A DNA stretch of 64,000 nucleotides. Origin: Gigaspora margarita. Its lineage: Eukaryota; Glomeromycota; Glomeromycetes; Diversisporales; Gigasporaceae. Below the pieces are notes generated by a model. That model worked only from the letters and a program-made list of their open reading frames with translations, made no database searches and had not been told where the DNA came from. Shown here piece by piece: positions 13,370 to 23,969 of the stretch. Where the stretch lies: contig WTPW01000156.1 of the NCBI GenBank assembly GCA_009809945.1, forward strand, positions 270,818-334,817, read 5' to 3'. Each line of letters starts with the position of its first letter. Within the stretch, counting starts at the first letter, position 1. A program made the translations under genes and the position numbers.

Positions 13370-14733
13370 ATTCTGGATATCTGATTGAATGGTTATTTCT
13401 TGTGATTTTGCATACCATGCTTGCTGATGTTTCATGATTTAAATTTACTATTTATCGCAGTAGAGATTAATGTTTAAGGGATTCTATAATAATACAGTAT
13501 GTGTTCATAGTATTGATTGTTTATCATCATGCTTTCTTGATTTACTATATATATGTGTTAATATTGTAGCTTGTTTTTACTTGTTTTACTCAGGATTATA
13601 TTTGGATTATTTATTATGTGTCACAGCTAATACTGAAGTTGGCTGATGCTAAAGCTCACATGACATATTAGTTTAATTGTTGCAGGATCGTTAACAGCTA
13701 TAAAATTATTTAAAATTTATTTATGTTAGGGTTAAGATTAGGGTTAGAACTAGAAGTTAGCATGTTGTATAGTAAAATCGCCAAAGAAAAACTTTTAGTT
13801 AGTGCATAATGAATAGTTTCTTATACAAATTTTTGATTTTTTTCAAGTTTTTTTCAAGTTGATGTTGTTTTGATCCACTAAATTGTGATTTACTATTAGC
13901 TAATTTCTGTAGATCATCACATGAGCTTCAGCATTAGCCAACTTCAGCATCTGCTGTGACATTATGTATCAAGTCACTTAAGATTTTTTTATTTTATATT
14001 TGTGCTGATTTTATATTTTCTGAACTTGATTCATATATGGGGGTTTGTTTTTATAACATTTTACTATTAGTACTGCTGATTGGATAGTCATTTTCTTGTG
14101 ATTTTGTATGCCATATATGCTGATATTCGTGCTTATAAGTTACTGTTTATCATAGTAGGGATTGATGTTTATGGAATTCTATAATATTACAGTATGTGTT
14201 TATAGTATTAATTTTTTTATATGTACATTGACTTGATTGTTTATCATTGTGCTTTCTTGATTTAGCATATTTATGTATTAACATTGTAGCTTGTTTTTAC
14301 TTGTTTTACTCAGGATTCTATTTGGATAATCAATTATGTTTCAAGTCACTTAAGATTTTTTTATTTTATATTGGTACATTTTATATTTTTGAACTTAATT
14401 TGTAATTGTATTAATATGGGCTTATTTTTATAATGGTTTACTATTAGTACTGCTGATTGGATTGTTGTTCTTTGTAATTTGATATGCTATGCATAGTGAC
14501 ATTTCATGCCTTTAAGTTACTGTTTATTGTGGTAAGGATTGATGTTTAAGAGATTCTATAATATTATGGTATGTGTTCGCAGTATTGATTTTTTTATGTG
14601 TACATTGTTTATTATCATGCTTTCTTGATTTATATAGTAACATTGTAGCTAATTATTACTTGTTTTACTTAGGATTCCATTTGGATTATTGATTATGTAT
14701 CAAGTCACTTAAGATTTTTTTATTTTATATGGT
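13370..14733 (+). repeat. Three direct repeats of about 300-370 bp
   Basis: Units start near 13370, 14075 and 14456. Shared words in order: ttgtgattttg, agattctataatatta, atgctttcttgattta, acattgtagct, ttacttgttttac, and tcaagtcacttaagattttt at the unit end. Unit 1 is interrupted by the element at 13620-13960. Confidence 0.8.
13620..13960. mobile_element. TIR element with 7-bp TSD, inserted in a direct repeat
   Basis: 341 bp. Ends gtcacagctaatactgaagt and the complement of agcatctgctgtgac. Flanked by ATTATGT at 13613-13619 and 13961-13967. Sibling repeat units show the empty site (gattatgtatcaagtcac near 14690), so the insertion is directly visible. The interior has gttagggttaagattagggt and agtaaaatcgcc. 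Confidence 0.85.
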
Positions 14734-15692
14734 GCAAGATATCTATACTCAACTATCATGTGACATGTTTCAATTTTTCAAGTGGCTATAACTTCTTATT
14801 TAAGAATTTTAAAAAAATCTGACTAGTAACTTTATAAAGCTATATCAGCTCTATATATATGCCAAATATCTTTTCAAAATCTCATCACTGTAAGAAGTTT
14901 TAGCATTTTGAAAATTGAAATTTTATATTTAAATTTATAAATTTACATATAAAATTTCAATTTTCAAAAAATGCTAAAACTTCTTATAGTGATGAGATTT
15001 TAAAAGGATATTTGGCATATATGTAGAGCTGATATAGCTTTATAAAGTTACTAGTCAGATTTTTTAAAGCCTCTTAGATAAGAAATTATACCATATTTTC
15101 CTGAAAATAAGCTAACTTTTTTGGGTAAAAAGTTATACAAAAATTGGGGGTAGCTTATTTTTAGGTGAAATCGATTTTTGGCCAATTGCAGAAAGTTGCT
15201 ACATGGTAAAGTCCAAATTTTACTATATAAATCGATCAATATCGCTTAAGTAACCTTATTTGGAAGTCAAAATACACTTATCCTAAAAGATCTATCAATA
15301 TTGGAGAACTTTTTATTATTTAACTTATATTTTTACATTCATCGAATATATTTTTTTAAAAAATTTTAATTTTTTTGCCAAACATAAAATTCAAAAGTCA
15401 AATAATAAAAAGTTTTCCAATTTTAACAAAAATTTCAGAGTATGTATATTTTGATATTCTAAATATGTTTATATAAGCGACTTTAATTGATTTATATAGA
15501 AAAATTTGGTTTTACTATGTAGCGACTATTGTTGATCATAGGGTAGCTTATTTTTGAGTTAAAGACGTTTTGGAGTTTTTTGACCAAAAGAGGGGATAGC
15601 TTATTTTCGAAAGTAGCTTATTTTAGAGAAAATATGTAACTATTTGAAAAATTGTATCATATCATGTGATTGTCAAGTAAAGATGTCTTGCT
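14734..15692. repeat. Fold-back element, right arm split by a later insertion
   Basis: Arms mirror around 14940: caaaatctcatcactgtaag against cttatagtgatgagatttta, then taactttataaagctatatc and its mirror. The right arm is cut at 15090 and resumes at 15637 (aactatttgaaaaattg, then cttgctc). Confidence 0.85.
15091..15636. mobile_element. TA-flanked element of the AAAATAAGCTAC family, nested
   Basis: 546 bp inserted in the right arm of the older fold-back, with TA at 15089-15090 and 15637-15638. Ends ccatattttcctgaaaataa and the complement of tagagaaaatatg. Word aaaataagcta / tagcttatttt occurs twice per end. Related half copy at 21795-22043. Confidence 0.8.
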
Positions 15693-16264
15693 CTATAGCT
15701 TAAACTAAAATATCATTAGTCATTAGCACAAAATTTTTGTAAACTTTATTGTATTTCAGCAACAAAAGTATAATATCAAGTGACTGCACAATTAAAAGAC
15801 TATTCAAAGCCATTATTAAGGAATTATCTATACTATTATTATTAGTTTGTTACATATAATAAAAAAGCTCCTTAGATAGAAGAAAGTTGAAAATATAATG
15901 TATTATAAAGTAAACTCAAATTTGTATGTTTAAATCCTTATAATAAAAGCAGGGCTGCTAGTTAAAAAAAAAATAAAAAAATAAAAAAGCTCCTATTTAA
16001 TTCTTTATTATTATATACAAATTTTCTCTAACCCTATTTTGTTATACTTAGATTATGAGGCTTTGACTTTTGATTAAAATATTAATTATGTAATTTAAAT
16101 TATACCATTTTTTAAAGCATTAGCTATTAAACTTTGATATAATCAATTCATGATTATTAGTTAATTATCACTTGCAGGATCCTAGCCTGATCAAACATTA
16201 TATATATCACTTATTGGTAAATCTGATCTAAATATTCAAAAATATTTATATTTTTTATAATATT
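15693..16264. other. AT-rich spacer
   Basis: No paired repeat or coding signal recognised. Confidence 0.3.
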
Positions 16265-16278
16265 TACTAATACTATTT

Positions 16279-17017
16279 TTTTTTTTAAACCAGGATGGGT
16301 TATACCCTCTGGCGCAGAGTGGCACACATTTTATTATCTGTTGGTCATGAAACCCAGCGGGCCCCTTACATTTTACATTATATATCCTATTTCTATTTAT
16401 TTTACTAGACTACAGTTCTATCCTACGAAGTCTTTCCTACCCTACACCTTTCACATCCAGTTTTTTCTGGTGATTTCTAGCTGGACCGTCATTTGGTGTG
16501 TCCTAACCGAAGTATCTCAGATAGCTTTAAGGAGTTAGATTACTCTGCCAGTATGCTTGATAGGTCCATTTTTCGTTGCCCCAGGTATTCCCTTCTGAGT
16601 TCGGATTAGACCAGGTTTTCCTCATGGGACTGTTTTTTTCTGAATTGGTGTCTAACACCGTGTTTTCTGTACCTTGCAACTGGAATTCCACCGGAAGTAT
16701 TCCTTGTTCAACCAGAATTTCACCAGGAGTATTCTATTGATCCAACAGAATTTTGCTAGAAGTATTCTTAATTTCTTTTTTTGTCCAGATCTTCACTAGG
16801 GTCCTTATTTTTTTCTCATAGAGTGTCCAAATGTGGTTATGCCATTATTATAGAGCGTCTAAATGTGATTATATACCCGCACGTGGTCCTAGCACCCTGG
16901 TTCAGCCCATCCGTCTCGTGATTCTGTATAGAATTAATGTTCCTAGTGGGGCTTGAACTGGCAACCTTGTGTTTGGGACCTGGGAGTGTAACCACTATGC
17001 TATTAACCCACAGATCA
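16279..17017 (-). mobile_element. tRNA-derived SINE, full length
   Basis: Read on the minus strand from 17017: a tRNA-like head with A-box-like tagcatagtggttacactcc and B-box-like ggttgccagttcaagcccc, a roughly 600-bp body with repeated aatactyctggtgaaattct-type words, and an A tail (T8 on the plus strand, 16279-16286). Flanked by a perfect 14-bp duplication, tactaatactattt, at 16265-16278 and 17018-17031. Its GC content is clearly above the surroundings. Moved by LINE machinery (class knowledge). The parental tRNA could not be fixed. Confidence 0.85.
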
Positions 17018-17031
17018 TACTAATACTATTT

Positions 17032-17473
17032 ACAACTTTGTTCTTTATATAAAATGCTTCCTATATCATATTTTATTATTATACCAAATAAATTAAGCTT
17101 TTAAACATAATTAAACAATAAACACTAAAATGTACATAGTGTTGGCACATGACCAATTAAACTACTAATATAATTAATGAATTTATATGACTCATTTCAG
17201 AATTTATATGTGGCCTAGTTATATGCCAACTTTGTACCATATACATGTAAACTAATGCATATATAATTTATTAGTTTATATGAATAAACTGTTAAAATTT
17301 TCATTTTTTAAAACTTCTAATATGATTTACTGATTTTTCTGTTTCTGGTTTTGCATAACAGTATCACACAGCTACCTTATTTGAGATATAGGTACCCTGG
17401 TAGTAGTTACTACTGTTATAGTTAGATTTATTCTTTGAATTAATTAAATATAGAGAATATTTAATAATTAATA
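17032..17473. other. Spacer between SINE and composite palindrome
   Basis: AT-rich; nothing recognised with confidence. Confidence 0.3.
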
Positions 17474-17670
17474 ACTTTTGATCTACTGATCTGTTTTGGA
17501 TGTTTTTACATCAAAATGACCATCTTAATAAGACAATTCTAACAAGCATAAAATCATCAAAATCCAATTACTAAGTTCTGAGATCGATCTAAATTTATCT
17601 TATTTTATAAAATTATATTAGTAAATCTACAAATCTTTATATATAAACTTTTAAAGTACTTGGGATTCTA

Positions 17671-19501
17671 TTAGTGCTCCTAGGTTTGGTTCAGGTTCAG
17701 TTTGGGATCAAACCGAACTTGGACTCTAAATTTTACTAATTTGAACTTTGGACCAGACTCAGACTCAATTATAAGTTCAGTCTGGGTCCAGTTCGAAGTT
17801 TGTAATCTGATCTGATTTCAAATATAGTTATATATATTTTTTTGTGCTAAACAAGTTTACTTAGCACATGTTTTTAGAATTAATTAGTAAAATTTTATGG
17901 ATTATAAGATTTTATAAAATTTTATTAAAATTAATAAAATTTTATAAAATTTTATAATTCACAAAATATTATTAATTAATTCTACCTTTATGCACTAAGT
18001 AAACTTATGCAGCACCTAAAATGCATCAAAACAGTATAATTATTTTTTTATTTTGCTTGTAATTTGAAGGATAGATGCATAATTTTGGATTATTGATCAA
18101 AAAAGTCAAATTTAAGCATCTATTCTCCAAATTTCAAGTAAAATAAAAAACAATTAACCAAATTAATATATTTTTAGATGCTAACTAAGTTTACTTGGTG
18201 CATAAGTTAGAATTAATTAGTAAAATCTTGTGAATCACAAGATTTTATAGAATTTTACAAATAGAATTCTATGCAATCTTATAATATACAAATTTGTATT
18301 AATTAATCCTAACTTTATGCAACAAGTAAAATTGTTCAGCACCTACAAATATATTAAATCAGCTGAATATTTTTTATTTTGTTTGAAATTTGGAGAATAG
18401 ATGCTTAAATTTGATTTTTTTGATCAAAAATCTAAAATTATGCATCTATTCTCTAAATTTTAAGTAAAATAAAAATTATTATACAGATTTGATGTATTTT
18501 TAGGTGCTGAATAAGTTTACTTAGTGCATTAAGTTAGAATTAATTAATAAGAATTTGTGAGTTGTAAGTTTTTATAGAAATTTTATTAATAGAATTCTAT
18601 AAAACCTTATAACTCACAAATTTTTATTAATTGATTTTAAGTTTATGCACTAAATAAACTTGTTTAACACCTAAAAATACATTATATCAGCATAATTATT
18701 TTTTATTTTACTTGAAATTTAGAGAATAGATGCATAATTTTGGATTTTTGATCAAAAAATCAAATTTAAGTATTTAATCTTCAAATTTCAAATAAAATAA
18801 AAAAAATTTGGCCAATTTAATGTATTTGTAGGTGCTAAACAATTTTACTTAGTGCATAGAATTAGGATTAATTAATAAAATTTTGTGAATCATAAGATTT
18901 CATAAAATTCTATTAATAAAATTCTATAAAATCTTGTGATTCACAAGATTTCACCAATTAATTCTAACTTAATGCACTAAGTAAACTTATTCAGCACCTA
19001 AAAATACATTAAAATTGGCTAATTGTTTTTTATTTTACTTGAAATTTGGAGAATCAATGCTTAAATTTGATTTTTTTGATCAAAAATCCAAAATTATGCA
19101 TCTATCCTCTAAATTTTAAGTAAAATAAAAATAATTATACTGATTTAATGCATTTTTAGGTGCTGAACACGTTTACTTAGTGCATAATTTAGAATTAATT
19201 AATAAAATTTGGTAAATTATAAGATTTTATAAAATTTTATTAATAAAATTTTATAAAATCTTATAATTCATAAAATTTTACTAATTAATTCTAAAAACAT
19301 GCACTAAGTAAACTTGTTCAGTGCAAAAAAATATATATAGCTATATTTGAACTCAGATCAGTTCATGAACTTCGAACTGGACCCAGACCGAACTTGGACT
19401 TGACTAAAAAGTCTAAATATAAAAGTCCAAGTCTGGTCCAAAAATCGAACCAGACTCAGACTTGACTAAAGTCCAGTTTGAGTCCAGTTTGTAGGAGCAC
19501 T
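17671..19501. mobile_element. hAT-like element carrying a five-unit palindrome array
   Basis: Ends ttagtgctcctaggtttggt and, opposite strand, atagtgctcctacaaactgg. Each end region is rich in ggac/ggtccag words (a subterminal motif array). No clean TSD: attctat at the left against atcctgt beyond the right neighbour is only a weak decayed candidate. The interior is occupied by the array at 17850-19325. No transposase is encoded. Confidence 0.7.
17850..19325. repeat. Tandem array of palindromes, period about 325 bp, five units
   Basis: Units at about 17850, 18178, 18503, 18827 and 19155. Each is an inverted repeat opening with gctgaacaagtttacttagt and closing with its complement, with aattaattctaa and attttataaaattttatta inside. 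The spacers are themselves palindromic around ttttgatcaaaa (ggagaatagatgcttaaatt / gcatctattctccaaattt). The array thus has two alternating palindrome types. Confidence 0.85.
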
Positions 19502-19502
19502 A

Positions 19503-20145
19503 TCCCTTAGATTGTAACACAGGCAAATTTGCCTGTATATTTTAAAAATTTTAATAAATTTTAAATATTGATTTTAGCTATATCTTTTCTAAGTAAAAAA
19601 TATTCTTTGAGTTTTGTTTTAATAACTTTGTTATAAAAATTTTTTAAAATTATTAGAAAACTTTAGTATAATCAAAGTTTAAAGTTTTTGTATTAGCATT
19701 TTTACTATTAAAATTTTTTTTTAGATTTTCTTAAATTTTATATGTTCCCGTCTATAAAAAAAATTTTTACTTCTAATACAAGCCTTAATTTTTACAAATA
19801 AATCATTAAAATTGCAATAATAAAAGTTATCATTCTTTATATAAACTACAATATTGTCTTAAGAACTATAGCTTTAAAACTAAAACTAAACAAGATTATA
19901 GAGAAATTGTGATAAAATTTTTTAAAAATNTTTTTTNNTAAAGTTATCTATTTTTAGCTTATATATAACTTAAATTTTTTTTCTTACAATACAAAAACTA
20001 ATTTTGCAAAAAAGTAATCCTTATTTTTAAATATAATTGTACAAAGTTTTATTTAATTATCTTGGTATTTAAAAAAAATAAATCAGAGCAAAAAAAGTGC
20101 AAAAACGCAGGCAAATTTGCCTGTGTTTTACTACAATCTAAGAGA
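19503..20145 (+). mobile_element. TA-flanked TIR element, CAGGCAAATTTGCCTG family, copy 2
   Basis: 643 bp between TA at 19501-19502 and 20146-20147. Ends tcccttagattgt / acaatctaagaga; caggcaaatttgcctg near each end. Homologous to copy 1 at 5702-6348 in reverse. Contains undetermined bases at 19930 and 19937-19938. Confidence 0.8.
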
Positions 20146-20336
20146 TATCCTGTAATTGATTTTAATGATTTTGTGCTTGTTAGAATTGACTTATTGAAAC
20201 AGTCATTTTGGTAGTAAAATCACCCAAAATGGACCAGTAGATCAAAAATTATTTATGTCAAATAATTGGCTGCAATACTCCATTCTTCTAAAATTTAGTT
20301 ATTTGTGTACTAATTATTTATATCTAAAGATACATA

Positions 20337-20723
20337 CAGTGGAATTTGCCTAAAGCCATCACCTTTTAATTATAAAAATTTTTAAATTGTTATAACTCTT
20401 TAAAAACAAAAAATATTTAAAATTTTTTTTGATAATTTAATAGCTTATTATTTAAATTATTAAACTATCAATAAATTTTTTAAATATCTTTTATTTTTAA
20501 GCCATTATATTAAGTTAAATTTATATATGTTTCAATAATTTGGCATTTATATATAAAAAAAACATAACAAAATTTGAATTCATTAACCAAAAATTTAATG
20601 TTACTAATTAATTTTAAAATTGTATTTAGCTTTTCTGCATTTTTATTGGATAATTAGGTTACACTGAAGCTAAATAATTGGCACCTATATATAAAATATG
20701 TTGGCTTTAGGTGAATTCCACTG
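20337..20723. mobile_element. Tc1/mariner-like MITE
   Basis: 387 bp. TIR cagtggaatttgcctaaagc, right end with the complementary gctttaggtgaattccactg; TA at 20335-20336 and 20724-20725. CAGTG starts and TA duplication are typical of Tc1/mariner. No coding capacity. Confidence 0.8.
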
Positions 20724-20885
20724 TATAATATAACAATTTTTTTATAGCAATTTATTCTTTATTAAGCATAGTTTAAATAATAAAAATTGTATAAAAATCT
20801 ATATGTTTATTAAAAACTTTTATTAGTAAAAACTTTAATCTAAACACAATATCCCATTTACCTTATATATATTTAATTTGATATA

Positions 20886-21129
20886 TGGGGTGATGTTAAT
20901 AGAAAACAGGCAAATTGTTTTTAATAAATTTTTTTTAAAAATTTAAAGTAAAATATTTTGCAATTATAAAACCAAAGTTAATATTTTTTATTTAAATTTT
21001 ATAACTATATAGATTTAGAATAAAAAATGTTTTATTAGATTTGGTTTGATAATTGTTAAGATATTTTGATCTAAAGTTTAAACAACTTTTACTTAGAAAA
21101 TATTTGCCTGTTTTCTATTGACCTCCTCC
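20886..21129. mobile_element. Small TIR element ending in aatagaaaacaggcaaa
   Basis: About 244 bp. Ends tggggtgatgttaatagaaa and, opposite strand, ggaggaggtcaatagaaaac; TA-rich flanks. Confidence 0.65.
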
Positions 21130-21794
21130 TATATTTTAAAAATTATGTTTGTATGTCAAAAAAAATCTTGTAAACATTTAGAATCCATTCAAGTAGATTT
21201 TAAATGCATTTATGTTGATACAAAATTTTCAAGTCAACAAAAAATTTCAAACTGATATAAATTCAATTCCAGACCTATTTAGGAATATTCAATTTTCAGC
21301 TACTATAAATTGTAAATTATTAAATGCATAGCTATCGGAGTGTTAATTACTTTCACAAGGCAATTCACCTTTTTATATTTAATGGTAAATCCATTACATT
21401 GCAATTACATTTTATATTACCTATATCAATTGTACTTCTGAAGCTCATATAGAGAAATATATTCAATTCAGAAAATCATTAGAAAACTGCCTTACATCAA
21501 TTAAATAATGCCTCGTCAATGTTCCAAAACTTCATAAATTATCAAAATCTTGCAAAAAAATATTTTTTTGTTAGTATGGAAAAGTGATTTCATGGAGGCT
21601 AACTTGATTTTAGAGAAAAATAACTATTTTGTTATGCTGAATTTACCAACAGCTATGGACAGTACAAATTCATATGATACTACTAAAACCACTAACTCTG
21701 ACCAAAAGGTCTACAGATAGTGCTTAGGGACAGTGCAAACCATGTGAAAAGTTTGTATTGGTTAGTTAACGGTTAGGGTAGATAGTTTAGGAAA
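21130..21794. other. Spacer without recognisable features
   Basis: AT-rich; no coding frame or paired repeat seen. Confidence 0.3.
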
Positions 21795-22043
21795 ATACCA
21801 TAAATGTCCAAAAATAAGCTACTACCTAAAATAAGCTACTCCTCTGATTTTTTCAAAAATCTTAAAAAACTCGTTAGCAGTTGCTACATATAAAAGTCTA
21901 AATTTTACTAAGTATAACTCAAAAATACCATTAATGAACTTGTTCAGACATGAAAATACACTTACAATAAAATTTGGTAGCATTTGGACAACTTTTTATT
22001 AGTACATTTTTAATTTTTCAAAAAATTCAAAAATCTGAAAATA
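21795..22043. mobile_element. Half copy of the AAAATAAGCTAC family
   Basis: Contains aaaataagctactacctaaa, cagttgctacatataaaagt and acatgaaaatacactta, matching the left half of 15091-15636. The right half is absent. Confidence 0.65.
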
Positions 22044-22298
22044 ATGATTTTTCATGTAATTTTTTGCCGGACACATACGGGTATACAGACACAATATACA
22101 CTTGACTTAATACACAGCAAAATGGCCAGCATTAAACTCATCGATGCAGCATGCCTGGCATTAGAGTTAGAGTTAGCGTTAGGGTATGGCAGAATTAGTC
22201 ACGTGTGTGCTGTGTCGGTACCAGGGACCCTAGAAAATTGCGAAAAGATTAGGAAACAAAAAATCACAATTTTATTGGATATCGCAATATAAAACAAT

Positions 22299-22406
22299 TT
22301 TATCCTTTTTTTATGCATGTAAAGTTACACGATAATTTAATTGGCTAACTATTTTTAGGTGCAATCATCTTTGTGCATTTCATGTAACTTCACATGCATA
22401 AAAAGA
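22299..22406. repeat. Small palindrome
   Basis: Arms ttatgcatgtaaagttaca and tgtaacttcacatgcataa, about 108 bp, nested in the hAT-like element. Confidence 0.65.
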
Positions 22407-22426
22407 AACATTCGTATTTTACATTA

Positions 22427-22799
22427 GGCCACACAAAGTTGATTTTTCGTTTTGCATTACCCGCCGACCCATTTTTTCAATTTTTCCATTTTTTTTTTTT
22501 TTTTAGATCCCAATTGTGCCAATTGTTCGATTTTTGACATTTATTTTTTTACGCTATTTTCATCCGGTGTCACCTGACAGAGACCTTAATTTCCCGTAAT
22601 TGTCCGATAGGACTGACGGAAAAAATATGACTGCTGACCCAATTTTTTGATTCCTTGTTGTGCAAAATGAAAAATTAACCTTGCATAACCTTAGATGTGA
22701 ACATTATTCTATTAATTTACGAAAAAAAAAAATCCGACTGACCAACCCATGTTTTCAGATTTCATGTAATGCAAAACGAAAAATTAACTTTGCGTGGCC
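22427..22799. mobile_element. PIF/Harbinger-like MITE, family B copy 1
   Basis: 373 bp, TTA on both sides. TIR ggccacacaaagttgatttt; right complement ggccacgcaaagttaatttt. An inner inverted word (aaggttatgcaaggttaat-like) repeats the TIR. Related to 37681-38051. Confidence 0.8.
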
Positions 22800-23341
22800 T
22801 TATACAAACGTTAATATTATTTTGTAAAATAATTGAGATAGTCTAAAGCTCAGTGAATATTTTAAGATTTATAGTAACTATAATGTCAAAATGACAGTTG
22901 AAAAGATATTTAAGTAGTTAAGTGTAAATTTTAATCTTAACTTCATTTTGTTTTATTTTTATATCTTGCGTATTAATTTAAAAAATTATATAAATATGAT
23001 AAGGCTAAGCAATAGTATAAATATGGGTGGTAATTATTTAATTAATAGTAATGATTAAATTAAATGGCAACTCAATAATAACTGAAAAATATAGTAGAAT
23101 GATTTTTTAGAATTTATAATAAGGTTTTGCTTATAATCAATAGCAATAGTCACATTTAATCAACATAACTTATACTAAATTTGATATCACAATAAAAAAC
23201 AATATTTAGCCATTACCAAAACATTTTTTACCGTTTTTAAAAACAATTTTTCAGGGTCCCTGGTCGGTATATCTTCCCGATGGTTTTTATATAAAATCAC
23301 GGGATTTGCTCTGTCCCTATGAACCGTCCGTAGACTCTTCT

Positions 23342-23626
23342 AGGGTGTCCAGGATTATGCGATGCGAAATTATGCGCATAATTTACTATTTTTTCGCATC
23401 GCATATGCTTCGCATAATTAAGAAAAAAAAGCATAAATGCACGTGAGTGAGATTTGATTGGCGGAAGAATGTGTTTAAATAAAGTGTGAATTCCGAAAAT
23501 TTCCGCAAAAAAGTTCGAAATATTCCGAAAAGTTGGCATAAATTGACAAATTCTAATTAAGAAAATGCAAGACCTTGGTGAAATCGTATAATTTACCCAA
23601 TCGCATCGCATAATTCTGGACACCCT
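23342..23626. mobile_element. TIR element rich in gcatcgcat words
   Basis: About 285 bp. Ends agggtgtccaggattatgcg and, on the opposite strand, agggtgtccagaattatgcg, both followed by atgcga. No clear TSD. Similar atgcgcat-rich DNA occurs at 40.2-41.1 kb. Confidence 0.75.
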
Positions 23627-23969
23627 CCCCGAAACTAACGACACACGTGATTTGCATTATCCATAGATTGTCCTCTTTTGTTACTCTTCACATTACGTAC
23701 GTAAGTTACAAATAACGACCCTGCTGCAACTCAAAATTTTATCCATAAAACCATACTTTGTATCCTAACAAAAAAAATTTTTGGATAGCATTAAAAACTA
23801 GTAAGTTTTTTTTAACCAATGAAAATTTAGTGCAGATCATTATAGACTGCAGATTTTTAGTATTACAAATTACTAAAATTGCGTCAATGAATTTATACAG
23901 CTACGTACAACCTTTTAACAATTACTAATTTATTTAAATATCAAACAATTTAAGAATGCATATTTGGAA
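23627..23969. other. Region upstream of the pseudokinase gene
   Basis: 343 bp; presumed promoter. AT-rich, no clear TATA element chosen. No repeat pair seen. Confidence 0.3.

Larger units (their letters stand above)
17474..20245. repeat. Outer inverted repeat of a composite nested element
   Basis: About 100-bp arms at 17474-17575 and 20148-20245 are inverted copies (ttttgatctactgatctg / cagtagatcaaaaattat; taagacaattctaacaagca / tgcttgttagaattgactta). Between them lie a hAT-like element (17671-19501) and a TA-flanked element (19503-20145), so a fold-back was loaded with later insertions. Confidence 0.75.
22222..23262. mobile_element. hAT-like element, CAGGGACCCT ends
   Basis: 1,041 bp. TIR cagggaccctagaaaattg at the left; cagggaccctgaaaaattg on the opposite strand at the right. 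TSD gtcggtac (22214-22221) / gtcggtat (23263-23270), seven of eight matching. Contains a PIF-like MITE (22427-22799) and a short palindrome (22299-22406), so it is older than both. Confidence 0.8.

Noticed and set aside
16341-16538. 65-aa open frame on the plus strand
   Set aside because: It lies antisense inside the SINE body.
16921-17011. A tRNA gene on the minus strand
   Set aside because: A and B boxes are present, but acceptor and anticodon stems do not pair well and the unit continues into a body, A tail and long TSD. It is a SINE head.
17080-17240. Small inverted repeat ttggcacat / atatgccaac
   Set aside because: Pairing is short and interrupted; within chance for AT-rich DNA.
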